From Candidatus Zixiibacteriota bacterium (GTDB lineage Bacteria > Zixibacteria > MSB-5A5 > GN15 > JAAZOE01): 17,784 bases of DNA. The notes below the pieces were generated by a model. The model was not told where the DNA came from. It saw nothing but the letters and a program-made list of their open reading frames with translations, and did not search any database. Numbering within the stretch: position 1 is the stretch's first letter; every line of letters begins with the position of its first letter. Where the stretch lies: positions 1-17,784 of the forward strand of contig JAQVRW010000017.1 in assembly GCA_028700875.1 (NCBI GenBank), in the 5' to 3' direction. A program made the position numbers and the translations under genes. Below, piece after piece: positions 1 to 7,338 of the stretch.

Positions 1-200
1 TGTGCAATAAGGCAACCTCTATTTCCATAGAGGCATTTAGATCGCCACGACCCGCCACAGGCGGGTCTCGCGATGACGATTTTGGTTTTTTTTCAACACG
101 CCCCAAGGGGCGGGGCACCCCGTCTCCAGTGAGGAAACCCGGCCTTGGTGCGCGTGGCAAGTGTTTTTCAACAGGCCCAAAAGTCCGGGCCGCCCGGCCG
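1..200. repeat. Cluster of short GC-rich palindromes, noncoding
   Basis: This gap upstream of the PAS gene holds several perfect small inverted repeats: CCTCTA/TAGAGG at 16-33, ACCCGCC/GGCGGGT with loop ACA at 50-66, and CGCCCC/GGGGCG with loop AA at 99-112. A GC-rich imperfect palindrome lies near 174-200. The string TTTTTCAACA occurs twice, at 89-98 and 164-173, each time followed by a GC-rich inverted repeat. Related palindromes recur near 15058-15190, so this looks like a dispersed intergenic repeat family and not coding sequence. Reading frames crossing it look like low-complexity shadows. No clear promoter for the PAS gene was found. Confidence 0.6.
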
Positions 201-272
201 GTTTGCTTTCAGACTTCCATCGAGAGTTTTCGTATATTCTCCCTGCACGAAAAATCAGACAGGAGACACGCA

Positions 273-614
273 ATGCCTATCGATAATTGGACGAACCAAG
301 TCGCCATCGCAATCACGGTCACGGACGCCGATGGAATAATCACGGAAATGAATCCCACTTCGATGGCCACGTTTACCGTCGATGGAGAGGCCAAGCTGAT
401 CGGGAGCGATGTCCTGGCGTGCCATCCTGAGCCAGCGCGGGCCAAATTGGCCGCGATGTACAAGGCGCACCAACCCAATCATTACACGATCCGGAAGAAT
501 GGGCAGAGGAAGATCATCCACCAGATTCCGCTTTCGAAAGAGGGGGTGTTTGAGGGATACGTGGAGATTTCAATTCCGATCCCGGATCATCTCCCGCATT
601 TCGACCGGGACTGA
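273..614 (+). CDS. Small stand-alone PAS domain protein
   Basis: A 113-residue soluble protein that is essentially one PAS fold. It opens with a hydrophobic strand and the typical turn TVTDADGIITEMNP (about residues 14-27). LIGSDVLACHPEPARAKL (about 41-58) follows, and then the strand pair around HYTIRKNGQRKIIHQIP and EGYVEISIPIP. The conserved CHPEPAR segment matches a PAS subfamily common in anaerobes, related to the PAS part of DUF438 proteins. No kinase, output or membrane segment is present, so it probably senses a ligand or redox state and passes this to a partner by protein contact; the ligand is unknown. I chose the ATG at 273 because AGGAG lies 7 bases upstream at 261-265 and the PAS similarity begins there. 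The longer frame from 129 would translate palindromic repeats. Confidence 0.8.
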   Translation: MPIDNWTNQVAIAITVTDADGIITEMNPTSMATFTVDGEAKLIGSDVLACHPEPARAKLAAMYKAHQPNHYTIRKNGQRKIIHQIPLSKEGVFEGYVEISIPIPDHLPHFDRD

Positions 615-630
615 CCCTGGCTGCCGGCGT

Positions 631-764
631 TCGGACGGAATGGTAATTTCCGATTTGAATAGGCGATTATGCCCCCACAGCCCGCCGGGGCGGGTGGGTT
701 GCCTGTCAACTTCGAGGACGTCTGGAATTGACAAATCCGTGATATCGGCGTAAGTTGATGATAT
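631..764 (+). repeat. Dispersed repeat copy A, upstream of the aminomutase
   Basis: This stretch aligns with 15272-15384. Over the first 76 positions (from 631 and from 15272) the two copies agree at roughly 78 per cent by eye, without gaps. They share GGTAATT, CGATTA, CCCACAGCCCG and GGGTTGCC. The copies then diverge with about 21 bases of length difference and meet again at CGTAAG-TGATG. Copy A carries the hairpin CCCGCC-GG-GGCGGG at 681-694. Both copies end just before a start codon and point the same way as the gene. Confidence 0.7.
728..756 (+). promoter_or_regulatory. Candidate sigma70-type promoter in repeat copy A
   Basis: A perfect -35 box TTGACA (728-733) is followed after exactly 17 bases by TAAGTT (751-756). 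Transcription would begin near 763, giving a very short leader that still contains the ribosome site GGAGAGG at 765-771. The repeat copy at 15348-15376 has the same layout, TTGAAT, 17 bases, TAAGCT, which supports function. The -10 box is a modest match, so this remains a prediction. Confidence 0.45.
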
Positions 765-773
765 GGAGAGGTT

Positions 774-2573
774 ATGAATTTTGACCCGACAAGATTCAAT
801 GCCGATAGTCTAAAGGAGGAGTGTCCCGGGGTTTTCGAAATTGCCCGAGCCGCCTCCTCAGTCGAAGATTTGCGGATTAAGCTGACGCAGTTGTCTCACG
901 AATCCGAGTACGAAGCTCAGGATTCTTTTGAATTCTATTCTCAAGGTTCTATCATTCGCGTACGGGACTGCGCCCGCACATTGTTTCGAATTCTCACCCG
1001 CCGCTCCGACCATCTTGCGGAGTTTTCCGTTGTTCAGGCGATCTGGGACATTTCACGGGGAATCTCCAGACCGGATTTGACTCCGGCGTTCTTCGCGGAA
1101 CTGCAGTATCTCATGCTCGGACTGCAAAGCAAGGGTCCGATGGGTTCTCCGGCCAACCTCTATCTCGTGCCCAGTGAGTATCAGGGTCGTGAGGCCGCCA
1201 TTGAACGTTCCCGTCAGCTGGACGTATTATCGGAGGCGGTGCAGAGGGTAATGAATCGCTATCTGACCGGACTCGATGAAAGCGCAATTGCGCTGCGCAA
1301 AAGCAGACGGGAGTTTATCCTCAAAGTCCTGGGGGCTTCGGAGAATGACTGGTTCGACTGGAAATGGCAGATCGCCAATATAGTGCGGGGCCCCGACCGA
1401 ATGGCTTCTCTTGTGGGGCTCAGCGACACAGAACGGAGCGCCATCGAAGCCGCCAAAGCGGAAAGGCTCCCTTTCGCAGTCACACCCTACTATCTGTCTC
1501 TCATGGACCAGCAACCGGACTTGGGCAACGATCGGTCGATCCGGGCACAAGTTATCCCCCCCCTGAGCTATGTCGCCGAGATGAATCAATACGCGGGGGG
1601 CAATATGTCGTGCCTGGATTTCATGAAAGAGAGCGACACCTCGCCCCTCGATTTGATTACCCGGCGCTACCCGGCCATCTGCATTTTTAAGCCATTCAAT
1701 ACCTGTCCCCAGATTTGCGTTTATTGTCAGCGCAATTGGGAGATCGAGGACGCGATGGAGCCGGGAGCGCTCGCTCCTGCTTCGGCTATCGAAAAGGCGA
1801 TTTCATGGATTGAGGATCATCCTGCGATTCATGAAGTGTTAATCACCGGCGGTGATCCGCTGGCGATGGACGATGAGCAACTGGAGCAGATTCTCGAGCG
1901 CCTCTTTTCGGTCCGGAGTATTGAGCGGATTCGCATCGGCTCGAGAGTCCCCATCACGATGCCCATGCGAATAACCGACCGACTCGCCGATCTTTTATCC
2001 CGCTATCGCATACTGGGAAAACGGCAGGTTGCCGTCGTGACTCACGCCCAGCATCCGTATGAGTTGACACCGGATACGGCTCTGGCGGTGGAAAAATTAA
2101 GTACCAGGGGGATTCCCGTCTACAATCAGCTCGTGTACACATTTTATATTTCTCGCCGCTTCGAAGCAGTTCAACTTCGCCGAACCCTCGCCCTTCTGGG
2201 CATCGATCCTTACTACACGTTCAACACCAAGGGCAAGGAGGAGACAACGGAGTATCGTGTGCCAATAGCGCGGCTATTGCAGGAGCAGAAAGAGGAAGCG
2301 CGGCTTCTCCCCGGACTGACACGCACCGATGAGGCGGTTTACAATGTGCCCGGTCTCGGAAAGAACTATCTCAGAGCCCGTCAGCATCGCGATTTAATCT
2401 CGATCCGGCCGAATGGAGCGCGGCTCTACGAATTTCATCCCTGGGAGAAGAACATCACGAGCCATATGTCAACGTATGTCGGCGAAGACGTGCCGATTCT
2501 GGATTATTTACATCATTTGGACCAGATTGGGGAAGACGTCTCGGATTATGAGACGATCTGGTATTATTATTAA
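774..2573 (+). CDS. KamA-family radical SAM aminomutase, probable glutamate 2,3-aminomutase
   Basis: This 599-residue enzyme belongs to the lysine 2,3-aminomutase (KamA) family of radical SAM, PLP-dependent proteins. The 4Fe-4S motif is C311xxxC315xxC318, the SAM-binding loop GGDP is at 359-362, and the PLP lysine is K530 in PGLGK. The catalytic core starts near residue 192 (DWFDWKW). Residues 1-190 are an extra N-terminal region seen in long-form relatives, function unknown. Aligned without gaps to clostridial lysine aminomutase from memory (YYIYQCD... against YYTFNTK...), the lysine-binding Asp293 becomes K486 and Asp330 becomes N524. Lys plus Asn at these sites is the reported signature of Clostridium difficile glutamate 2,3-aminomutase, so the likely product is beta-glutamate, a compatible solute. 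No ablB-like acetyltransferase sits nearby, which argues against N-acetyl-beta-lysine synthesis. Family assignment is firm; the substrate is inferred. Confidence 0.88.
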   Translation: MNFDPTRFNADSLKEECPGVFEIARAASSVEDLRIKLTQLSHESEYEAQDSFEFYSQGSIIRVRDCARTLFRILTRRSDHLAEFSVVQAIWDISRGISRPDLTPAFFAELQYLMLGLQSKGPMGSPANLYLVPSEYQGREAAIERSRQLDVLSEAVQRVMNRYLTGLDESAIALRKSRREFILKVLGASENDWFDWKWQIANIVRGPDRMASLVGLSDTERSAIEAAKAERLPFAVTPYYLSLMDQQPDLGNDRSIRAQVIPPLSYVAEMNQYAGGNMSCLDFMKESDTSPLDLITRRYPAICIFKPFNTCPQICVYCQRNWEIEDAMEPGALAPASAIEKAISWIEDHPAIHEVLITGGDPLAMDDEQLEQILERLFSVRSIERIRIGSRVPITMPMRITDRLADLLSRYRILGKRQVAVVTHAQHPYELTPDTALAVEKLSTRGIPVYNQLVYTFYISRRFEAVQLRRTLALLGIDPYYTFNTKGKEETTEYRVPIARLLQEQKEEARLLPGLTRTDEAVYNVPGLGKNYLRARQHRDLISIRPNGARLYEFHPWEKNITSHMSTYVGEDVPILDYLHHLDQIGEDVSDYETIWYYY

Positions 2574-2975
2574 ATAGAAATTAGATACCACCAAATCGCT
2601 GCAGATGCATATGAGAGCCCAATGCACTGAAGCCTTGACCATATCCCAGGGCGCATGTGCCATCGGCGATTAATGCCTTTTAACATACCAAGATTAGATC
2701 ATTTCGTGCTTGGCTCAACAGTTGCTTGGGAAAGTGTCATATTCCCCTTCTCCATAGAAAAGATGCGAGGCAGTGTCTGGTACCAACTCGGCGATACCTT
2801 TCGGAGATCGGGTGACGAGGGGGAAATAAGTTGCGCAAAACGCCGGCGATTACTAATATGCTGGATGGGAAATATCCAACCGTGTTTGGGACGGACGTAA
2901 GTCGGCAAAAAGAAAGATGCGAGCGGAATCAGCTATATACAAGCCTGTGGACCCCAACATATTGGGGGACAGCCG
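2574..2975. other. Gap of about 400 bp, no gene recognised
   Basis: No reading frame here looks like a real protein; the short frames have odd composition and no recognisable motif. There is no U-tract terminator after the aminomutase. A candidate promoter for the antiporter is TTGCGC (2831-2836), 17 bases, TAATAT (2854-2859), which would give a leader of about 110 bases. The sequence is less GC-rich than the flanking genes and may be a decayed gene or a leader RNA. I could not match it to any known riboswitch. Confidence 0.4.
2952..2969 (+). promoter_or_regulatory. Hairpin covering the antiporter ribosome binding site
   Basis: CCCCAA (2952-2957), loop CATA, then TTGGGG (2962-2967) forms a perfect 6-bp stem. 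Its right arm contains most of the Shine-Dalgarno-like GGGGGA (2964-2969), six bases before the ATG at 2976. Folding would hide the ribosome site. Translational control by structure, protein or temperature is possible, but this is inferred from sequence only. Confidence 0.4.
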
Positions 2976-4232
2976 ATGAACCCGACGTCCATACAAATAA
3001 TAGGGACTGTCCTCTTTTGCCTGGCGCTCATACATACGTTTTCGACCAAGTATTTTGAACATCTGGCCCATACCGAATCAAAAAATGTCGGTCTTTGGCA
3101 CCTCCTCGGAGAAGTGGAAATCGTGTTCGGGTTTTGGGCCATGGTCCTCATGTTATTTATGTTCGGGTTGGAGGGAAAAGACTCTGCAACCGCCTATCTG
3201 GATTCGCGAAACTTCACCGAGCCGATGTTTGTATTCGCCGTCATGGTAATAGCGGGGAGCAAACCAATCCTGCAGCTGGCTCAATCATCGGTCAGACAGC
3301 TTGGACGGCTTTCCCCCTTTGGAGTCAATGTCGGAGTGTTCTTCTGTGTCCTTGCTCTGATGCCGCTTCTGGGTTCATTTATAACAGAACCGGCCGCCAT
3401 GACTGTCGCCGCTTTGACCTTGCAGGATCGATTCTTCGGCAAGGGTCTTTCGACCACATTCAAATATGCGACGATCGGAGTGCTTTTTGTCAACATCTCC
3501 ATAGGCGGAACACTCACCCCGTATGCTGCGCCGCCGGTGCTTATGGTTGCCGGAAAATGGGGCTGGGATATTTCATTCATGCTTGCCCAATTCGGCTGGA
3601 AAGCCGCATTAGCGGTGGTCACTAACGCCGGCATCTTGACGCTCATATTCCATCGGCAATTGAGAGACCTCGCGCCTGACGAGGAATCCGCAGAATCCCG
3701 GGTTCCATTCCCGGTCGTTCTTATCCACCTCTTTTTTCTTGCGTCTGTAGTTGTTTTTGCTCATAGCCCCAAAGTGTTCATGGGCCTTCTCCTGTTCTTT
3801 TTGGGCTTCACGTCAGCCTACCCCCGTTATCAGGACCGCCTCATTCTTCGGGAGGGTCTGCTGGTCGCGTTTTTTCTTGCCGGTCTTGTTGTGCTTGGCG
3901 GTCAACAGCAGTGGTGGCTGCAAGCCCTGCTCACGGGAATGAGTGAGAGGGCGGTGTATTTTGGGGCGACGGCTCTTACCGCCATAACCGATAATGCGGC
4001 GCTGACATACCTCGGTTCTTTGGTCCAGGGTCTTTCCCCCGGATTCAAGTATGCGCTCGTGGCCGGAGCAGTGACAGGCGGCGGCCTGACCGTAATCGCC
4101 AACGCCCCGAATCCGGCCGGATTTTCTATCCTCCGCGAACATTTTCCGGATGGCGCGATCAGTCCCCTGTGGCTGCTGGTTGCCGCCGTACCGCCCACCA
4201 TTGTCGCATTAGTCGCCTTCTGGATATTCTGA
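2976..4232 (+). CDS. Putative Na+/H+ antiporter (DUF1504-type membrane protein)
   Basis: A 418-residue polytopic membrane protein with roughly ten or more hydrophobic helices. It resembles the putative Na+/H+ antiporter family formerly DUF1504 (Na_H_antiport_3). Typical segments are GSFITEPAAMTVAALTL (about residues 132-148), the Gly/Pro-rich SIGGTLTPYAAPP (about 175-187) and TDNAALTYLG near residue 340. Those acidic and Gly/Pro-rich segments within helices resemble ion-transport sites in the wider ion-transporter superfamily. In the cytoplasmic membrane it would exchange sodium for protons. It stands between the probable beta-glutamate enzyme and the ClC gene, which suits a role in salt tolerance. 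The ATG is preceded by GGGGGA at 2964-2969. Function is by family name only; the family itself is poorly characterised. Confidence 0.7.
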   Translation: MNPTSIQIIGTVLFCLALIHTFSTKYFEHLAHTESKNVGLWHLLGEVEIVFGFWAMVLMLFMFGLEGKDSATAYLDSRNFTEPMFVFAVMVIAGSKPILQLAQSSVRQLGRLSPFGVNVGVFFCVLALMPLLGSFITEPAAMTVAALTLQDRFFGKGLSTTFKYATIGVLFVNISIGGTLTPYAAPPVLMVAGKWGWDISFMLAQFGWKAALAVVTNAGILTLIFHRQLRDLAPDEESAESRVPFPVVLIHLFFLASVVVFAHSPKVFMGLLLFFLGFTSAYPRYQDRLILREGLLVAFFLAGLVVLGGQQQWWLQALLTGMSERAVYFGATALTAITDNAALTYLGSLVQGLSPGFKYALVAGAVTGGGLTVIANAPNPAGFSILREHFPDGAISPLWLLVAAVPPTIVALVAFWIF

Positions 4233-4339
4233 AGGCTATTTTCATTATCATCTGAACGATGAAGGTCCATTTCGGGGCTGGAGAGAAAGGCAATTATAAC
4301 GCGGTTGCGTAAAATGAAATATCATATTAGGTTGAAAAC

Positions 4340-6079
4340 ATGAACTTTGCGGCAATTTTGCGCAAACTGAAGGTTTCGGGACCGCACGCTTTAGTGATAA
4401 TCGCGGCGGCGGTCGGCCTGGCAACGGCCGGCGGCGCCCTGGGCTTTCGTGCGCTTATCAACTATTTCAATCATGTGTTCTTTGGGCTTACCGACCAGGG
4501 ACTGGTACAGGTATTTGGAGGAGGATTCAAGTTTTGGCTGCCTCTCATACCCATGTTTGGCGGCCTGTTGGTGGGTCCGATCGTCTTCCATTTCGCCAAG
4601 GAGGCCAAGGGACACGGCGTACCGGAGGTCATGAACGCGGTCGCCCGGCTCGGCGGTATCATCAGACCCCGGGTCGCCGCCGCCAAAGCTGTTGCCTCGG
4701 CAATATGCCTCGGCTCGGGCGGGTCGGCCGGCCGTGAAGGACCGATTGTCCAGATCGGCTCTGCGCTTGGCTCGACCATTGGTCAGTACCTGCGGCTTTC
4801 AGAGGACCGGATCAAAGTACTGGTAGGTTGCGGTGCTGCCGCGGGAATATCCTCGGTGTTCAATGCCCCCATCGCCGGGGTTATGTTTTCCGTAGAGGTC
4901 ATTCTTGGGGACTTCACCATCGGAACCTTTTCTCCGGTTCTCGTGTCGTCGGTGGTCGCGTCGGTTTTGACGCGGAGTGTACTTGGGAACCATCCCGCGT
5001 TTGAGATTCCCGGTTACAGCCTCGTATCCGCCTGGGAGATCCCCCTGTATATGATCCTCGGAGTGATCCTGGGAATAGTGGCCGTCCTGTTTACCCGCAG
5101 TCTGGATACTATGGAAGATATCTTCAATCGCTTCAGAATGCCTGACATTTTGAAACCGGCGCTGGGCGGATTGTTGCTGGGATCGGTAGCGATCTTCTTC
5201 CCTCAGATCCTCGCTGACGGCTATGACACAATTCGATTGTCTCTCAACGGGCAGATCGTTGTATGGCTCCTTGTAGTTTTGATTTTCCTGAAAATCCTGG
5301 CCACTTCGCTGACACTCGGTTCCGGTAACTCCGGTGGAATTTTCGCTCCGTCGCTGTTCATGGGGGCCATGACAGGCGGGGCCTTCGGGGTTGGGGTTGA
5401 CTATCTCTTTCCGAGTATGACTGCGGGTTCCGGGGCCTATGCTCTGGTCGGTATGGCCGGCCTGGTCGCCGGTACTACCCACGCGCCCATGACCGCACTT
5501 CTCATTATCTTTGAAATGACCAATGATTATCGCATTATTCTTCCCCTCATGGTTACCGTGGCGGTTGCGTCACTCGTTGCTCGGTTGCTGTTCTCCAATT
5601 CCATTTACACGATAAAGCTGGCCAAGAGAGGCATCGACATCCGATCCGGTAAAGACATCAATGTTCTGAAAGCTCATACGGTCGATGAAATCGTCATCAC
5701 TGAATATGACTCGGTTCCTGCGTCGGCGACGATTCCGGCCATCCTGGAGAAAATGGAGCAATCGCGAGAATCGGATCTCGTTGTCGTGGATGGTGACGGC
5801 CGCCTTCAAGGCCTGATATCGTTTCAGGACATTCACAGTGTGATCTCAAGGCGCGAATTGGATGTCTTGGTCGTGGCCGACGATATCGCCCATCGGGAGA
5901 TCGAGGCGGTTATCGCAGGGTCCGACCTCGAGCAGGTCATGAATGCGTTCAATATACGAGGGACCAGAGTGCTCCCGGTCGTCGACAACAAGGCTTCAAA
6001 CCAGGTCATTGGCATCATCCGGAAAGATGATCTGATCGAATTCTACAATCAGAAGCTGGTTGAACATTTAAAACGCTGA
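4340..6079 (+). CDS. ClC-family chloride channel/transporter with two CBS domains
   Basis: A 579-residue ClC protein of the cytoplasmic membrane. The anion-path motifs are GHGVP (91-95, where E. coli ClC has GSGIP), GREGP with gating glutamate E133, and GNSGGIFAPSL near residue 330. At the internal proton-transfer site (E203 in E. coli ClC), the segment FNAPIAGVMFSVEV has E186 followed by V187, so the proton glutamate is replaced by valine. Valine at this site is typical of channel-type ClCs, although some bacterial ClCs without this glutamate still act as exchangers. The C-terminal third (about 440-579) is cytosolic and holds two CBS domains, one with ESDLVVVDGDGRLQGLIS and one with GTRVLPVVDNKASNQVIGIIR, which normally bind adenine nucleotides. 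The CBS pair suggests gating by cell energy or nucleotide state. A role in chloride balance or turgor fits the neighbours. Confidence 0.93.
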   Translation: MNFAAILRKLKVSGPHALVIIAAAVGLATAGGALGFRALINYFNHVFFGLTDQGLVQVFGGGFKFWLPLIPMFGGLLVGPIVFHFAKEAKGHGVPEVMNAVARLGGIIRPRVAAAKAVASAICLGSGGSAGREGPIVQIGSALGSTIGQYLRLSEDRIKVLVGCGAAAGISSVFNAPIAGVMFSVEVILGDFTIGTFSPVLVSSVVASVLTRSVLGNHPAFEIPGYSLVSAWEIPLYMILGVILGIVAVLFTRSLDTMEDIFNRFRMPDILKPALGGLLLGSVAIFFPQILADGYDTIRLSLNGQIVVWLLVVLIFLKILATSLTLGSGNSGGIFAPSLFMGAMTGGAFGVGVDYLFPSMTAGSGAYALVGMAGLVAGTTHAPMTALLIIFEMTNDYRIILPLMVTVAVASLVARLLFSNSIYTIKLAKRGIDIRSGKDINVLKAHTVDEIVITEYDSVPASATIPAILEKMEQSRESDLVVVDGDGRLQGLISFQDIHSVISRRELDVLVVADDIAHREIEAVIAGSDLEQVMNAFNIRGTRVLPVVDNKASNQVIGIIRKDDLIEFYNQKLVEHLKR

Positions 6080-6184
6080 GCCCATTCAGACGCCCCCGGA
6101 ACCATCTATCTATTTGTCTCACCGCGAGATATGAAAGCTTTGGTTCATTTTATTGAGAGCCGACAAAAGAATTTCAACAATTAG

Positions 6185-6242
6185 TTGCATCTCTAATCAT
6201 TTGTATACGTACAATATGTAGACAACCGATTTGCCCATGGGC
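6185..6242 (+). promoter_or_regulatory. Candidate promoter and operators upstream of the MarR gene
   Basis: TTGTA-TACG-TACAA (6201-6214) is a perfect 5-bp inverted repeat of the size MarR dimers recognise. It overlaps a possible -10 box TACAAT (6210-6215), and TTGCAT (6185-6190) could be a -35 box, though the 19-base spacing is long. A second palindrome, GCCCATGGGC, lies at 6233-6242, about 30 bases before the ATG. The arrangement suits autoregulation by the MarR protein, but no binding evidence exists. Confidence 0.4.
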
Positions 6243-6270
6243 GAACACTTTGCGACAAAGGTTATTACAC

Positions 6271-6870
6271 ATGAAGGATAAGACCAAGGCTGGTACAGGA
6301 CTTCCACCCGCTGTGGAGCGGATCAACCGAGATGGCAACAATGTGGAATCACAGACCCACCCGCCCAAGAATGGAGCGTACAATCTACATATTCTGCGGT
6401 CGTTGCGGAGGATTGTCAGAGCAATTGATTTGTACTCGCGTGAACTGAAAGCCAGTTGCGGCCTGACCGTTCCCCAGCTGGTATGCCTTTCAGCCATCGT
6501 GAGGGAGAAGCAAATCACCGCCGTGGCACTTTCATTGCAAGTCAACCTGAGCCCAAGCACGCTCGTCGGTATTCTGGATCGCCTTGAAAAGGGCAAGTTG
6601 ATACGACGAGTGCGAAGTGTCGAGGATCGGAGGCAAGTCATCATAAATGCTACGGACGCGGGAAAAAACGCTGTCCGCAAAGCCCCTTCTCCCCTGCAGG
6701 AGAATCTGGCCATGGGCCTGGGAAGCCTGCCGGCAAATGAACAGGCCACGATAGCCCAGTCTCTCGACAAGGTCGTCGAATTTATGGAAGCTCATGAGAT
6801 CAAGGTGGCGCCTCTTCTGACCTTGGAACGAAAGAGTTACGCCGGCAAACCCGTGATGAAGCGAGAGTGA
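6271..6870 (+). CDS. MarR-family transcriptional regulator
   Basis: A 199-residue winged-helix regulator. After a polar, probably disordered N-terminus of about 35 residues comes the dimerisation and DNA-binding core. The recognition helix region is VNLSPSTLVGILDRLEKGKLIRRVRS, and the wing carries the family signature D119RRQVIINATDAG131. The protein is longer than a minimal MarR (about 140 residues). Its N-terminal extension and its company among osmolyte genes recall EctR-type regulators of ectoine operons, though no ectoine genes are in view. I prefer the ATG at 6271, with AAAGG nine bases upstream, over the in-frame TTG at 6250. It probably represses its own promoter and perhaps the downstream trehalose operon. 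The ligand is unknown. Confidence 0.85.
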   Translation: MKDKTKAGTGLPPAVERINRDGNNVESQTHPPKNGAYNLHILRSLRRIVRAIDLYSRELKASCGLTVPQLVCLSAIVREKQITAVALSLQVNLSPSTLVGILDRLEKGKLIRRVRSVEDRRQVIINATDAGKNAVRKAPSPLQENLAMGLGSLPANEQATIAQSLDKVVEFMEAHEIKVAPLLTLERKSYAGKPVMKRE

Positions 6871-6949
6871 AGATCTTGACGTCGGTATTTTGACGACGGG
6901 GTACGGAGCAGTAAGGAAAGGCCGGGATCGCACATGGCATGCACAGCAT

Positions 6950-7338
6950 CGGATTCGGTCTCTCCGCGGTGAGCTTTTGATTTTCGCCAACCACGATTTG
7001 GTGAATAGCCGCATTCCCAACTACAAGACGCTGCAGGAACGGCGAGTCGTCATGAAATTCGGGGTGACCCGCCCCTGGAGAAACTCAGGAGCATCCCGCA
7101 GGTCGTGCAGGACGTATTTTCCGGTATCGGCGAGGGCCGTCGGGATCGTATCCATTTCACCCGGTTCGGTGATTTCAGCCTCATTTATGAGGGCGTATAT
7201 TTCGTATTAACAGGGGATTACACCGTTTTCATGGATGTGCAACAGGAGATAAATCTTTCTCTCATGCAACAGTTCGGAAAGGAGGGTATCGACTTTGCGT
7301 ACCCAACTCAAACGGTTCACATCCTCAAGGCTCATTGA
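6950..7338 (+). pseudogene. Frameshifted C-terminal remnant of an MscS-family mechanosensitive channel
   Basis: Two adjacent frames carry consecutive parts of an MscS cytosolic domain. The first, about 6950-7069, reads RIRSLRGELLIFANHDL, then NSRIPNYKTLQERRVV and KFGVT, which is the beta domain that follows the pore helix. The second, from 7072 to the TGA at 7336-7338, continues with PLEKLRSIPQVVQDVF and ends with EINLSLMQQFGKEGIDFAYPTQT, typical of the C-terminal alpha/beta domain. The break at about 7069-7072 is consistent with loss of a few bases. No transmembrane helices or pore helix were found upstream; 6871-6950 shows no recognisable coding sequence. The remnant cannot form a channel. 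The trehalose synthase start lies inside it at 7295. Family match is good; exact left border is uncertain. Confidence 0.7.

Noticed and set aside
129..272. Longer N-terminus for the PAS protein
   Set aside because: It would translate a palindrome-rich noncoding stretch; the ATG at 273 has a good ribosome site and coincides with the start of PAS similarity.
681..709. Intrinsic terminator after the PAS gene
   Set aside because: The GC-rich hairpin is not followed by a T-run and belongs to a repeat that recurs upstream of another gene.
2655..3058. Short plus-strand frames before the antiporter
   Set aside because: No coding character, no ribosome site, and the second overlaps the antiporter start.
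4233..4339. Fluoride or c-di-AMP riboswitch upstream of the ClC gene
   Set aside because: I looked for conserved core segments of these riboswitches and found none; the gap is also short.
4799..5482. A 227-codon minus-strand frame opposite the ClC gene
   Set aside because: It is a shadow of the ClC coding sequence, rich in His, Gln, Glu and Arg, without hydrophobic core or known motif.
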